Translations under genes and position numbers: made by a program | Shown here: positions 6,692-12,764 of the stretch, piece by piece | Numbering within the stretch: the first letter of the stretch is position 1 | How the letters are laid out: each line of letters begins with the position of its first letter | From: an uncultured Prevotella sp. | GTDB taxonomy: Bacteria > Bacteroidota > Bacteroidia > Bacteroidales > Bacteroidaceae | DNA: 12,764 bases | Assembly (NCBI GenBank): GCA_900554835.1 | Contig: USJD01000097.1 | Location: 1-12,764, forward strand | Reading direction: 5' to 3' | The notes under the pieces: generated by a model | Database searches by the model: none | Told to the model about the DNA's origin: nothing | The model's input: only the letters and a program-made list of their open reading frames with translations

Positions 6692-7173
6692 TACAGATAA
6701 ACACCAATACCAACACGCAGACCTACTGTTGAGAAGTCTGAATGATTCTTGAAACTCTGGTCGTAATAAATGGCTGGTTCAATAGTCACGGTACGACTCA
6801 AGAAGAAGGCATAACCCACTTCCACGCCTGGCATCACGTCATTGTAGCTACCGGTATGAGCCAACTTGACACCAGCACCTAAATAGAGACCATTCTGGAT
6901 AATATAGTATCTACCCTGCGCACCTACGCTAACATAATCCTTGACACCGTCCTTGCCCGAATGATCATAAGACAACTGACCTACAGCCATCAGATTATCG
7001 GCAAAGAGATAACCCGCCTTAGCCTGAACACCTAAATTGAGCTCGCTTGAACCATTATAACTCAAATTGAGGCCAGAAAGAGAAGCCCCACAATATACCT
7101 TACCTTCTTCAAACTGTGCATTTGCCGACACCGTCAACAAAAGAGATGCACATAAAATAGCTAATTTCTTCAT
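6691..7173 (-). CDS. Small outer-membrane beta-barrel protein (OMP1)
   Basis: A 160-residue protein beginning at the ATG at 7173: MKKLAILCASLLLTVSANA|QFEEG is a clean signal peptide with Gln at +1. A GTG at 7200 in the same frame is rejected because it would put nine residues before the signal. The mature part alternates short amphipathic strands and Gly/Asn turns (YCGASLSGLNLSYNG, LNLGVQAKAGYLFADN, GLYLGAGVKLAHTG, VEVGYAFFLSRTVTIEPAIYY, VGLRVGIGVYL), the pattern of a roughly eight-stranded OmpA/OmpX-like barrel. It is a clear paralogue of the partial gene at 12558: 43 of the first 69 residues are identical by eye. It lies 126 nt after cstA1 and overlaps recR by one base. The function (small pore, adhesin or structural protein) cannot be decided from sequence. 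Confidence 0.85.
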   Translation of the reverse strand: MKKLAILCASLLLTVSANAQFEEGKVYCGASLSGLNLSYNGSSELNLGVQAKAGYLFADNLMAVGQLSYDHSGKDGVKDYVSVGAQGRYYIIQNGLYLGAGVKLAHTGSYNDVMPGVEVGYAFFLSRTVTIEPAIYYDQSFKNHSDFSTVGLRVGIGVYL

Positions 7174-7195
7174 ATCTCGATTATTTTTTAGATAA

Positions 7196-7210
7196 ATCAC
7201 AACCTGTGAT
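7196..7210. promoter_or_regulatory. Palindrome ATCACA-ACC-TGTGAT upstream of OMP1
   Basis: A perfect 6-bp inverted repeat with 3-nt centre, 23 nt upstream of the OMP1 ATG. It could be a dimeric regulator site or a leader hairpin. The half-sites resemble CRP/FNR words but in inside-out order, so no regulator is named. No TAnnTTTG promoter is visible between cstA1 and OMP1. Confidence 0.4.
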
Positions 7211-7256
7211 CTACTTTATTTGATACTAACAAATTCTTTATTCTGATTTCTTCAGC

Positions 7257-7283
7257 ATTCTGATGCCACTCCGCATTCAGAAT
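7257..7283. repeat. Hairpin between cstA1 and OMP1
   Basis: ATTCTGA (7257-7263) pairs with TCAGAAT (7277-7283), and inner TGC/GCA pairs with one bulge. Variants of the ATTCTGAT word recur at 7240 and 7294. No T run follows on the minus strand, so it is not a classic terminator; partial attenuation or mRNA processing is possible. Confidence 0.45.
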
Positions 7284-7299
7284 CATATCATTATTCAGA

Positions 7300-8832
7300 T
7301 TACTTTCCTCCGATATTCTTGCGCTTCAATCCCTTATACCAGGAATAGAACCAAACCAGCGCTACTACCAGTATCAGACAACTGCCCGTATAGGCCATCG
7401 GCTCTTGCAATCCTAAAGCCTGCTTGCTGACCAACAGGAATGTAGAACATACCACTGTCATAAAGAGTGCTGGTACGAGTGTGACCACAAATGGCTTCTT
7501 GTTCTCTACAAGATAAACCGTCAGCGTCCATAAAGTAAATACAGACAAGGTCTGGTTAGCCCATCCAAAGTATTGCCAAATCACATTGAATCCGTCTGGA
7601 TTTGCCATCTGCCATACCAGAAGAAGGATGGCTGCAATAAACATAGGGATACAGATGAGCAGGCGACGATGCATCGTATGCTGTTCGATACCCAAGAACT
7701 CGGCGATGATGAGTCGGGCACTGCGGAAGGCTGTATCGCCACTGGTAATAGGAGCTGCCACAACACCGAGAAGAGCAAGGATTCCACCAGCCACACCAAG
7801 CCAACTGGAACAGATCATCTTCACAACTGTAGGAGCATCAAAGAACTGAACGAGCGACTTTCCATCAGGCGTACCAAACTGAGCGATAAACTGTTGGGCG
7901 ACATCAGCAGGAACAACCTCTTTCCAACCTCCATTATAGAAGAAGTAGATAGAGACTGTAGCCCATATCAAAGCTACTACACCCTCAGTAATCATAGAAC
8001 CATAGAAGATAGGACGACCCAACTTCTCACTTTTCATACAACGTGCCATCAAAGGACTTTGAGTAGCATGGAAACCGCTGATGGCTCCACAGGCTATCGT
8101 GATGAAGAGGCAAGGGAATATCGGATTCTTATCCATAAAGGCATCCACACCTAACCAACTCGTATTCAGATTGTTATTGCTATTTGCCAAATCACTCCAA
8201 AGTTCAGGCAAATCAGGCATCTTAACAAAGAGTCCAACCATCAGAGCACCTGCCATAAACAACAGGGAGATGGCAAACAGAGGATATATCTTGCCGATAA
8301 TCTTATCAATCGGCAGGAGCGTTGCTATAATATAGTAGATGAAAATGGCGATGATCCACCACATCTTGCTACCCCAGATGCTTTCGAGGATAATGGCAGG
8401 ACTATAAACAAAGACAACACCCACCATCATCAAAAGCAGAACCGAAAAAACAAGCATCACTTTCTTGGTTCTACCACCCAGATACTTACCTACCAACTCA
8501 GGCAAGCCTGCACCACCATTTCGAATACTCAACATACCACTCAGATAATCATGCATCGCACCGGCAAAGATACAACCCAAAACTATCCAAAGATAAGCAA
8601 CGGGACCATACCATGCACCCATGATGGCACCGAAGATAGGACCAGTACCTGCAATATTGAGAAATTGAATCATAAAAATCTTCCAACTTGGCAATACGAG
8701 GAAGTCAACTCCATCAGCCTTGGTCAGCGCTGGAGTTGGACGATCATCAGGACCGAAAATATGTGCTACAAATTTTCCATAGAACAAGTAGCCGAGCACA
8801 AGGGCTACAAGACTTAACATAAAACTTACCAT
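7300..8832 (-). CDS. CstA-family carbon-starvation transporter (copy 1)
   Basis: A 510-residue polytopic inner-membrane protein of the CstA family, whose Escherichia coli members CstA and BtsT import pyruvate (and were linked to peptide use). Family signatures: YGKFVAHIFGPDDRPTPA (18-35), FLNIAGTGPIFGAIMGAWYGP (a continuous block near 57-77), GAISGFHATQSPLMARCM, and APITSGDTAFRSARLIIAE. Many hydrophobic helices run through it and the C-terminus is basic (GLKRKNIGGK). It is shorter than the E. coli proteins (about 700 aa), as is common for this subfamily. Compared with copy 2 it lacks about six residues after YSPAII (LESIWGS against MSGICNTDAFWGS). The first 100 residues of the two copies differ at nine positions by eye. 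It is followed by OMP1 and recR on the same strand and has its own promoter at 8907-8937. The substrate is not known. Confidence 0.92.
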   Translation of the reverse strand: MVSFMLSLVALVLGYLFYGKFVAHIFGPDDRPTPALTKADGVDFLVLPSWKIFMIQFLNIAGTGPIFGAIMGAWYGPVAYLWIVLGCIFAGAMHDYLSGMLSIRNGGAGLPELVGKYLGGRTKKVMLVFSVLLLMMVGVVFVYSPAIILESIWGSKMWWIIAIFIYYIIATLLPIDKIIGKIYPLFAISLLFMAGALMVGLFVKMPDLPELWSDLANSNNNLNTSWLGVDAFMDKNPIFPCLFITIACGAISGFHATQSPLMARCMKSEKLGRPIFYGSMITEGVVALIWATVSIYFFYNGGWKEVVPADVAQQFIAQFGTPDGKSLVQFFDAPTVVKMICSSWLGVAGGILALLGVVAAPITSGDTAFRSARLIIAEFLGIEQHTMHRRLLICIPMFIAAILLLVWQMANPDGFNVIWQYFGWANQTLSVFTLWTLTVYLVENKKPFVVTLVPALFMTVVCSTFLLVSKQALGLQEPMAYTGSCLILVVALVWFYSWYKGLKRKNIGGK

Positions 8833-8850
8833 TTTACTTTACAATTTACG

Positions 8851-8875
8851 TTGATATCTTATATCAGGTTTAACC
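8851..8875 (-). promoter_or_regulatory. Two small palindromes in the cstA1 leader
   Basis: TGATAT-CTT-ATATCA (8852-8866) and GGTT-T-AACC (8867-8875) lie back to back between the predicted start of transcription (about 8900) and the ATG at 8832. They may form leader hairpins or an operator. The cstA2 leader has a different palindrome, so any control here would be copy-specific. Confidence 0.35.
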
Positions 8876-8906
8876 TTTTATTAATCTTCAACTAACAAAT
8901 TCTCCG

Positions 8907-8937
8907 CAAAGGTACGATTTATATTTCAATTAACAAA
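8907..8937 (-). promoter_or_regulatory. Promoter of cstA1
   Basis: On the minus strand, TTTG (8937-8934), a 19-nt spacer and TACCTTTG (8914-8907): a full match to the Bacteroidetes consensus. Predicted start near 8900, leader about 68 nt. It probably also drives OMP1 and recR, since no other promoter is visible before them. Confidence 0.8.
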
Positions 8938-8963
8938 AATATTTGTTGAATAATTTGACATAA

Positions 8964-8997
8964 AAAAAAGAGCAACCCGTGAAGATTGCTCTTTTTT
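8964..8997 (-). terminator. Terminator of tRNA-Lys
   Basis: A perfect 12-bp stem, AAAAAAGAGCAA (8964-8975) with TTGCTCTTTTTT (8986-8997), and a 10-nt loop, followed by more T on the minus strand. It begins directly at the CCA end of tRNA-Lys and separates the tRNA from the cstA1 promoter, whose -33 box is about 27 nt further on. Confidence 0.88.
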
Positions 8998-9072
8998 GGT
9001 ACACCCTTAGGGATTCGAACCCTAGACCCACTGATTAAGAGTCAGTTGCTCTACCAACTGAGCTAAGGGTGC
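8997..9072 (-). tRNA. tRNA-Lys (anticodon CTT)
   Basis: A complete cloverleaf on the minus strand. The acceptor stem is GCACCCT/AGGGTGT with a G-U first pair and discriminator A. The anticodon arm is ACTGA-CTCTTAA-TCAGT (anticodon CTT, reads AAG), and the T arm is TAGGG-TTCGAAT-CCCTA. CCA is encoded at 8999-8997, unlike the tRNA-Asp gene in this window. The body without CCA is 73 nt (9000-9072). Confidence 0.97.
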
Positions 9073-9081
9073 AACTATTAA

Positions 9082-9156
9082 AAGCCTCATTTCTGAATTG
9101 CGAGTGCAAAGGTACTACTATTTTTTGATTCCACCAAATTTTTTCGCAACTTTTTT
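9082..9156 (-). promoter_or_regulatory. tRNA-Lys promoter and leader (copy B of a shared module)
   Basis: On the minus strand, TTTG (9138-9135), a 20-nt spacer and TACCTTTG (9114-9107). Start predicted near 9100, leader about 28 nt. A 21-nt block around the -7 box is identical to the tRNA-Asp promoter, and similarity continues upstream (GGTGGAATCA, TTGCGAAAA-type A/T stretch) and into the leader. The upstream end touches the stop region of the GHL10 gene. Confidence 0.85.
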
Positions 9157-9165
9157 CGAAAAAAA

Positions 9166-10866
9166 TCAATTTTTCTTCATCTTGAAGGTTCCTAATGTAT
9201 GTCTATACCCCTTCTTGTTGATGCTTACCACGCGGTAGATACCCTCCTTTAAGTTTCTAACATCTAGCGTGTTATCTTTTGCATGGAGGTACAGAATATC
9301 GCATCCTTGCAGGGTTTCGACCATCAGAACGTCAAAAACGAGATTTTTGGTGGTTTCTGCTAGATATACCTTCTCTCCGTCACATTCGAGTAATTTCGCA
9401 GCTCCTGTGCTTTGGGCAAAAAGTGGATTCTCTTCCTCTTTTTCTAGGGTTGGCTGGCTTTCTATGCCATATCCGTCCATTGAAGTTACGGCAACAAACA
9501 GACGTTTTGCATCAGGATTTTCTATTTTGAACGAATTTCCTATGATTCGTGCGGCAACCAGGTTGCGTGCATCGGTGATGTCAACTGGATATTTCTTGCT
9601 CGCGTATACATTATTATATATATGAGGGGTTGCGATTTTAGTGCCATCCGTATAGTTTGAAGGATTGCTCCAGGAAACTGATACCTTGTTATCGGTGGTG
9701 ATTACCGATAATTGCTGTGGCTGTTCCGGTTGGTTCTTGCTTGCCCAAGTCATCGGCGGAACCAATGAAGGGTATGGATTGAAACGTTGGGTAAAGTCAA
9801 GAATACCCTGTTTGTTGTCCAGGAGGAACTTGTTTCTGAAGAATGCATATCCCATTCCGAGGTTTCGGATGTGATACATTTCTGCCGTCACGTCATTGAT
9901 GTTCCACTTTCCTTCTTTCGGATCGAGAAAGTAGATGCCCAGTCCTGGAACCACAATCTTGCCATGGCTCTGTTCCTGCCAGTCGATGGCAAACGGATAG
10001 AAGTGTTCGTTCTTGAAATACATCATAGGGAAGAGCTCGTCCATCAGACCGCTCTTGAGCCAGCCCTGTGCATCCTGGCAGACCTTCGTGTATGCATTCC
10101 ACCCAAAGCTCCGGTATCTGCTCAGGTCATCAGACTTTCCTACAGGTGAGCAGCTCATTTTTACCCAAGGTTTTTCAGCCTTCACTGCATCGTGAATCTT
10201 TCTTACGATGTTGGTGATATACCGGCGTCCCTGTTCCCGGCTCACTTTGATGTTCCAGGTTTCAGGGTAACGGATGTAGTCGAGGTGAATACCGTCTACA
10301 TTATATTTATGTGTAATTTCCCTGCAGATGTTTGCCAGATAATCGCCTGTCCGACTGTTTTCCGGATCCATGTATCCGTCGGCTCCAATCTTCTTGATGA
10401 GTTTCGGCATCTTCTGTCGGAGGGTTTTGCAGCCGAGTGCGTTCCATTTTCCTACAGGGATGGTTACCACCCAGGCATGCAGTTCTATACCGCGCTTATG
10501 GCATTCGTCGATGGCAAACTGCAGGGCATCATAGCCCGGACTTCTGCCCGGAAATCCTGACAGACATCCATCCCATGGCTCGTATGCAGACGGATAAATC
10601 ATGGTACCTCTTACGCGGGTCTGTATCAGTACGGTATTGATTTTAGCCTGCTGTAACCGGTCCAGTATATCCGTCAGTTCCTTTTTCTGCTTTTCGGCAG
10701 AATAAGAAGACTGGGCATAAGAGTGTGGCCAGTCGATACCTCCTATGGTTGTCAGCCATACAGCTCTTACTTCATGTTTCGGCACCTGGTTATTGAACAC
10801 GATACTCTGGGCTTTTGCGGCCAAAACAGAGCATAAAACGATAAAAAATATCTTAAATCTCTTCAT
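9166..10866 (-). CDS. Secreted GHL10 (DUF187-type) glycoside-hydrolase-like protein
   Basis: A 566-residue protein. The start is the ATG at 10866, giving the signal peptide MKRFKIFFIVLCSVLAAKA|QS with Gln at +1; an upstream TTG at 10896 is inside the promoter and is rejected. Residues about 31-365 are a GHL10 TIM-barrel (the YngK-like family): VRAVWLTTIGGIDWP (33-47), NTVLIQTRVRGTMIYPSAYEPW (77-98), GIELHAWVV (126-134) and the hallmark DGIHLDYIRYP (191-201), whose Asp/His cluster is the presumed active site. Residues about 383-470 look like a fibronectin-III-type module (LSVITTDNKVSVSWSNP). The last 75 residues form a beta-rich tail (NLKEGIYRVVSINKKGYRHTLGTFKMKK) loosely resembling a type IX secretion sorting domain; this is a weak resemblance. 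The family is thought to act on cell-envelope or storage glycans, but the substrate is not established. It is divergent from cstA2 and is followed by tRNA-Lys. Confidence 0.9.
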   Translation of the reverse strand: MKRFKIFFIVLCSVLAAKAQSIVFNNQVPKHEVRAVWLTTIGGIDWPHSYAQSSYSAEKQKKELTDILDRLQQAKINTVLIQTRVRGTMIYPSAYEPWDGCLSGFPGRSPGYDALQFAIDECHKRGIELHAWVVTIPVGKWNALGCKTLRQKMPKLIKKIGADGYMDPENSRTGDYLANICREITHKYNVDGIHLDYIRYPETWNIKVSREQGRRYITNIVRKIHDAVKAEKPWVKMSCSPVGKSDDLSRYRSFGWNAYTKVCQDAQGWLKSGLMDELFPMMYFKNEHFYPFAIDWQEQSHGKIVVPGLGIYFLDPKEGKWNINDVTAEMYHIRNLGMGYAFFRNKFLLDNKQGILDFTQRFNPYPSLVPPMTWASKNQPEQPQQLSVITTDNKVSVSWSNPSNYTDGTKIATPHIYNNVYASKKYPVDITDARNLVAARIIGNSFKIENPDAKRLFVAVTSMDGYGIESQPTLEKEEENPLFAQSTGAAKLLECDGEKVYLAETTKNLVFDVLMVETLQGCDILYLHAKDNTLDVRNLKEGIYRVVSINKKGYRHTLGTFKMKKN

Positions 10867-10884
10867 AATCTTACAATTTGGCAA

Positions 10885-10915
10885 CAAAGATACCAATATT
10901 TTTTTTTATTTCAAA
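10885..10915 (-). promoter_or_regulatory. Promoter of the GHL10 gene
   Basis: On the minus strand, TTTG (10915-10912), a 19-nt spacer and TATCTTTG (10892-10885): both boxes match consensus. The leader is very short (start near 10878, ATG at 10866). It overlaps the divergent cstA2 promoter. Confidence 0.8.
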
Positions 10916-10932
10916 TAAAAATATTACTTTTG
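10901..10932 (+). promoter_or_regulatory. Promoter of cstA2
   Basis: TACTTTTG (10925-10932) matches the -7 consensus. At the -33 distance there is only TTTT (10901-10904) within a T run, so this promoter has a weak upstream box. It is interlaced with the GHL10 promoter, whose -33 box lies between the two cstA2 boxes. Confidence 0.6.
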
Positions 10933-10953
10933 CGGTTGAAATATTAAAATAAA

Positions 10954-10966
10954 GTGCATTTTGCAC
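10954..10966 (+). promoter_or_regulatory. Palindrome GTGCA-TTT-TGCAC in the cstA2 leader
   Basis: A perfect 5-bp inverted repeat with a 3-nt centre, about 15 nt after the predicted start of transcription and 36 nt before the ATG at 11002. It could be an operator or a small leader hairpin. It is not shared with the cstA1 leader. Confidence 0.4.
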
Positions 10967-11001
10967 CGAAAAGAGAGAAAATTTTAAGCAATAAAAGCAA
11001 A

Positions 11002-12546
11002 ATGGTCAGTTTCGTTATTAGTTTGGTCGCCCTTGTATTGGGTTACCTTCTTTATGGAAAGTTTGTGGCGCATGTGTTCGGTCCTGATGACCGCCCTACG
11101 CCTGCAGTGACCAAAGCCGATGGGGTCGACTTTATGGTACTGCCTAGTTGGAAGATCTTCATGATTCAGTTCCTCAACATTGCAGGAACGGGTCCTATCT
11201 TCGGTGCCATTATGGGCGCCTGGTACGGACCGGTGGCTTATCTGTGGATTATCTTCGGGTGTATCTTCGCAGGAGCCATGCATGATTACATGAGCGGTAT
11301 GCTCAGTATCCGTAACGGTGGAGCTGGTTTGCCGGAATTGGTAGGTAAGTATTTGGGTGGACGCACCAAGAAAGTGATGTTGGTCTTTTCGGTACTTTTG
11401 CTGATGATGGTGGGAGCTGTGTTTGTATACAGTCCGGCTATCATTATGAGTGGCATTTGCAATACGGATGCATTCTGGGGCAGCCAGATGTTTTGGATTG
11501 TGGTGATTTTCGTTTATTACGTCATTGCTACATTACTGCCTATCGATAAGATTATCGGTAAGGTTTATCCGCTCTTTGCCTTCTCGCTTCTCTTTATGGC
11601 GGGTGCTCTGATGATAGGTCTCTTTGTGAAGTGGCCTTCATTGCCTGAACTCTGGAGCAATTTGCAGAGTTGCAATCTCAATGAGAATCCGGCTTGGTTG
11701 GGAACGGAGTCTTTTGTACAGAAGAGTCCGATTTTCCCTTGCCTCTTTATCACGATAGCCTGTGGTGCCATCAGTGGTTTCCATGCTACGCAGAGTCCGC
11801 TCATGGCCCGATGCATGAAGAATGAAAAGATGGGTCGCCCTATTTTCTATGGAGCCATGATTACAGAAGGTGTTGTTGCCTTGATATGGGCTACGGTTTC
11901 CATGTATTTCTTCTACTATGGTGGATGGCGTGAATGCGTAAGTCCTGAGGCGGCCCAGCAGTTTATTGCTCAGTTTGATGGCGGCAAGTCGCTTATCCAG
12001 AACTTCGATGCGCCTACCGTTGTCAAGATAGTATGTTCCAGCTGGTTGGGTGTGGCTGGTGGAGTGCTTGCCCTGCTGGGAGTAGTGGCTGCGCCTATCA
12101 CCAGTGGCGATACGGCTCTGCGCAGTGCCCGACTCATCATAGCCGAGGCTATCGGACTGGAACAGCGTGCGATGCGTCGCCGTCTCTATATCTGCGTACC
12201 TCTGTTTGCAGTTACGATGGGCATTCTGGTGTGGCAGATGGAGAATCCTGATGGATTCAATGTCATCTGGCAATACTTCGGATGGGCTAACCAGACGCTG
12301 GCGGTCTTCACACTCTGGACTTTGACCGTGTATCTGGTACAGCGCAAGAAGCCGTTCATCATCACCCTGGTGCCAGCCTTGCTGATGACGGTGGTATGTT
12401 CTACCTTCCTGCTCCTCTCGCCGATGGCTCTGGCATTGAGCGAGCCGGTGGCTTATACGGGTAGTGTCATCGTCCTGGTGGTAGCGCTGGTCTGGTTCTT
12501 TGCCTGGTATAGGAAGAATATGAAAATTAATAATAGCAACACATAA
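11002..12546 (+). CDS. CstA-family carbon-starvation transporter (copy 2)
   Basis: A 514-residue polytopic membrane carrier, a close paralogue of the gene at 7300-8832. The start is the ATG at 11002, which aligns with the MVSF start of copy 1; a GTG at 10954 in frame lies in the leader palindrome and is rejected. All family blocks are intact: YGKFVAHVFGPDDRPTPA, NIAGTGPIFGAIMGAWYGP, GAISGFHATQSPLMARCM, and APITSGDTALRSARLIIAE. Compared with copy 1 it has extra residues after YSPAII (GICNTDAF) and divergent loops around residues 214-232 and 300-330, while membrane helices are strongly conserved. Such loop divergence may mean different substrates or affinities, which is inference. It is divergent from the GHL10 gene, with its promoter at 10901-10932, and is followed after 11 nt by OMP2. 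By family precedent it is a proton-coupled importer of pyruvate or a related compound. Confidence 0.92.
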   Translation: MVSFVISLVALVLGYLLYGKFVAHVFGPDDRPTPAVTKADGVDFMVLPSWKIFMIQFLNIAGTGPIFGAIMGAWYGPVAYLWIIFGCIFAGAMHDYMSGMLSIRNGGAGLPELVGKYLGGRTKKVMLVFSVLLLMMVGAVFVYSPAIIMSGICNTDAFWGSQMFWIVVIFVYYVIATLLPIDKIIGKVYPLFAFSLLFMAGALMIGLFVKWPSLPELWSNLQSCNLNENPAWLGTESFVQKSPIFPCLFITIACGAISGFHATQSPLMARCMKNEKMGRPIFYGAMITEGVVALIWATVSMYFFYYGGWRECVSPEAAQQFIAQFDGGKSLIQNFDAPTVVKIVCSSWLGVAGGVLALLGVVAAPITSGDTALRSARLIIAEAIGLEQRAMRRRLYICVPLFAVTMGILVWQMENPDGFNVIWQYFGWANQTLAVFTLWTLTVYLVQRKKPFIITLVPALLMTVVCSTFLLLSPMALALSEPVAYTGSVIVLVVALVWFFAWYRKNMKINNSNT

Positions 12547-12557
12547 AAATGTTACGT

Positions 12558-12764
12558 ATGAAAAAATTAGTTTTGGCAGCAGCAGCTCTTCTGGTAAGCC
12601 TGGGAGCTAATGCTCAGTTTGAAAGTGGAAAGCAGTATTGCAGCGCGTCGCTCACGGGTCTCAATCTCAGTTATAATGGCAGTCAGGACTTGAACTTCGG
12701 TGTTCAGGCAAAGGCAGGTTATTTTGTAGAAGATGACTGGATGCTTCTGGGTCATGTCGAATAT
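12558..12764 (+). CDS. Small outer-membrane beta-barrel protein (OMP2), partial
   Basis: The first 69 residues of a gene cut by the window end. MKKLVLAAAALLVSLGANA|QFESG is a signal peptide with Gln at +1. The mature start (YCSASLTGLNLSYNG, LNFGVQAKAGYFVEDD) aligns without gaps to OMP1 (43 of 69 identical by eye). The ATG at 12558 is preferred because it matches the OMP1 start; an in-frame ATG at 12549 would add three residues (MLR). It begins 11 nt after the cstA2 stop, so the two genes form one operon. The unit mirrors cstA1-OMP1 on the other strand. Confidence 0.88.
   Translation, partial: MKKLVLAAAALLVSLGANAQFESGKQYCSASLTGLNLSYNGSQDLNFGVQAKAGYFVEDDWMLLGHVEY

Noticed and set aside
7196..7210. 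CRP/FNR binding site
   Set aside because: The half-sites TCACA and TGTGA are in reverse order with a 3-nt spacer, not TGTGA-N6-TCACA, and Bacteroidetes lack a classic CRP-cAMP system; kept only as a palindrome.
7573..8154. Plus-strand frame of 193 codons, and a similar one at 11638-12273 on the minus strand
   Set aside because: Both are antisense to conserved parts of the cstA genes and resemble each other only because the genes are paralogues.
7300..12546. Composite transposon bounded by the two cstA copies
   Set aside because: No transposase, terminal repeats or target duplications are seen; the copies are diverged functional genes with separate promoters.

Overview
The window looks like a chromosomal segment of a Bacteroidales bacterium, most likely Prevotella/Segatella. 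Four things point there. Promoters of the Bacteroidetes type (TTTG, 19-20 nt spacer, TAnnTTTG) precede five transcription units with both boxes intact and two more with a degenerate -33 box. Several secreted proteins have signal peptides ending Ala|Gln. Shine-Dalgarno sequences are poor. The gene families also fit (short CstA-type carriers, GHL10 glycosidase-like protein, recR followed by a membrane protein and a GT2). The genus is inferred from style, not from a database match.

Left part (1-2630). A terminator-like hairpin is followed by a short plus-strand cupin of the FdtA/WxcM sugar-ketoisomerase family that lacks the family's His motif and C-terminal tail. Convergent to it is a two-gene minus-strand operon: a calcineurin-like metallophosphoesterase lipoprotein, overlapping by 20 nt an exported, probably outer-membrane protein of unknown family. 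Upstream of that operon lies about 450 bp of non-coding mosaic repeat with a 73-bp inverted repeat at its core; a fragment of the same repeat also sits between the cupin and the membrane protein.

Middle (2630-7300), all minus strand. A periplasmic TPR protein with its own promoter, a 130-nt polypurine tract, tRNA-Asp(GTC) with terminator and promoter, then (in transcription order) OMP1 - recR - four-helix membrane protein - GT2 glycosyltransferase - GNAT acetyltransferase. OMP1 and recR are joined by a TAATG stop/start overlap.

Right part (7300-12764). A CstA-family carrier (cstA1) lies upstream of OMP1 on the minus strand. Beyond it are tRNA-Lys(CTT) and a secreted GHL10-domain protein. Divergent from the GHL10 gene, on the plus strand, is a second CstA carrier (cstA2) followed 11 nt later by a second copy of the small barrel (OMP2, cut by the window edge). 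The carrier plus small-barrel pair is therefore present twice as an inverted duplication around tRNA-Lys and the GHL10 gene. This is the most interesting organisation in the window: it suggests that this CstA subfamily works with, or is co-regulated with, a dedicated small outer-membrane protein. The two tRNA genes share an almost identical promoter/leader module of about 70 bp.
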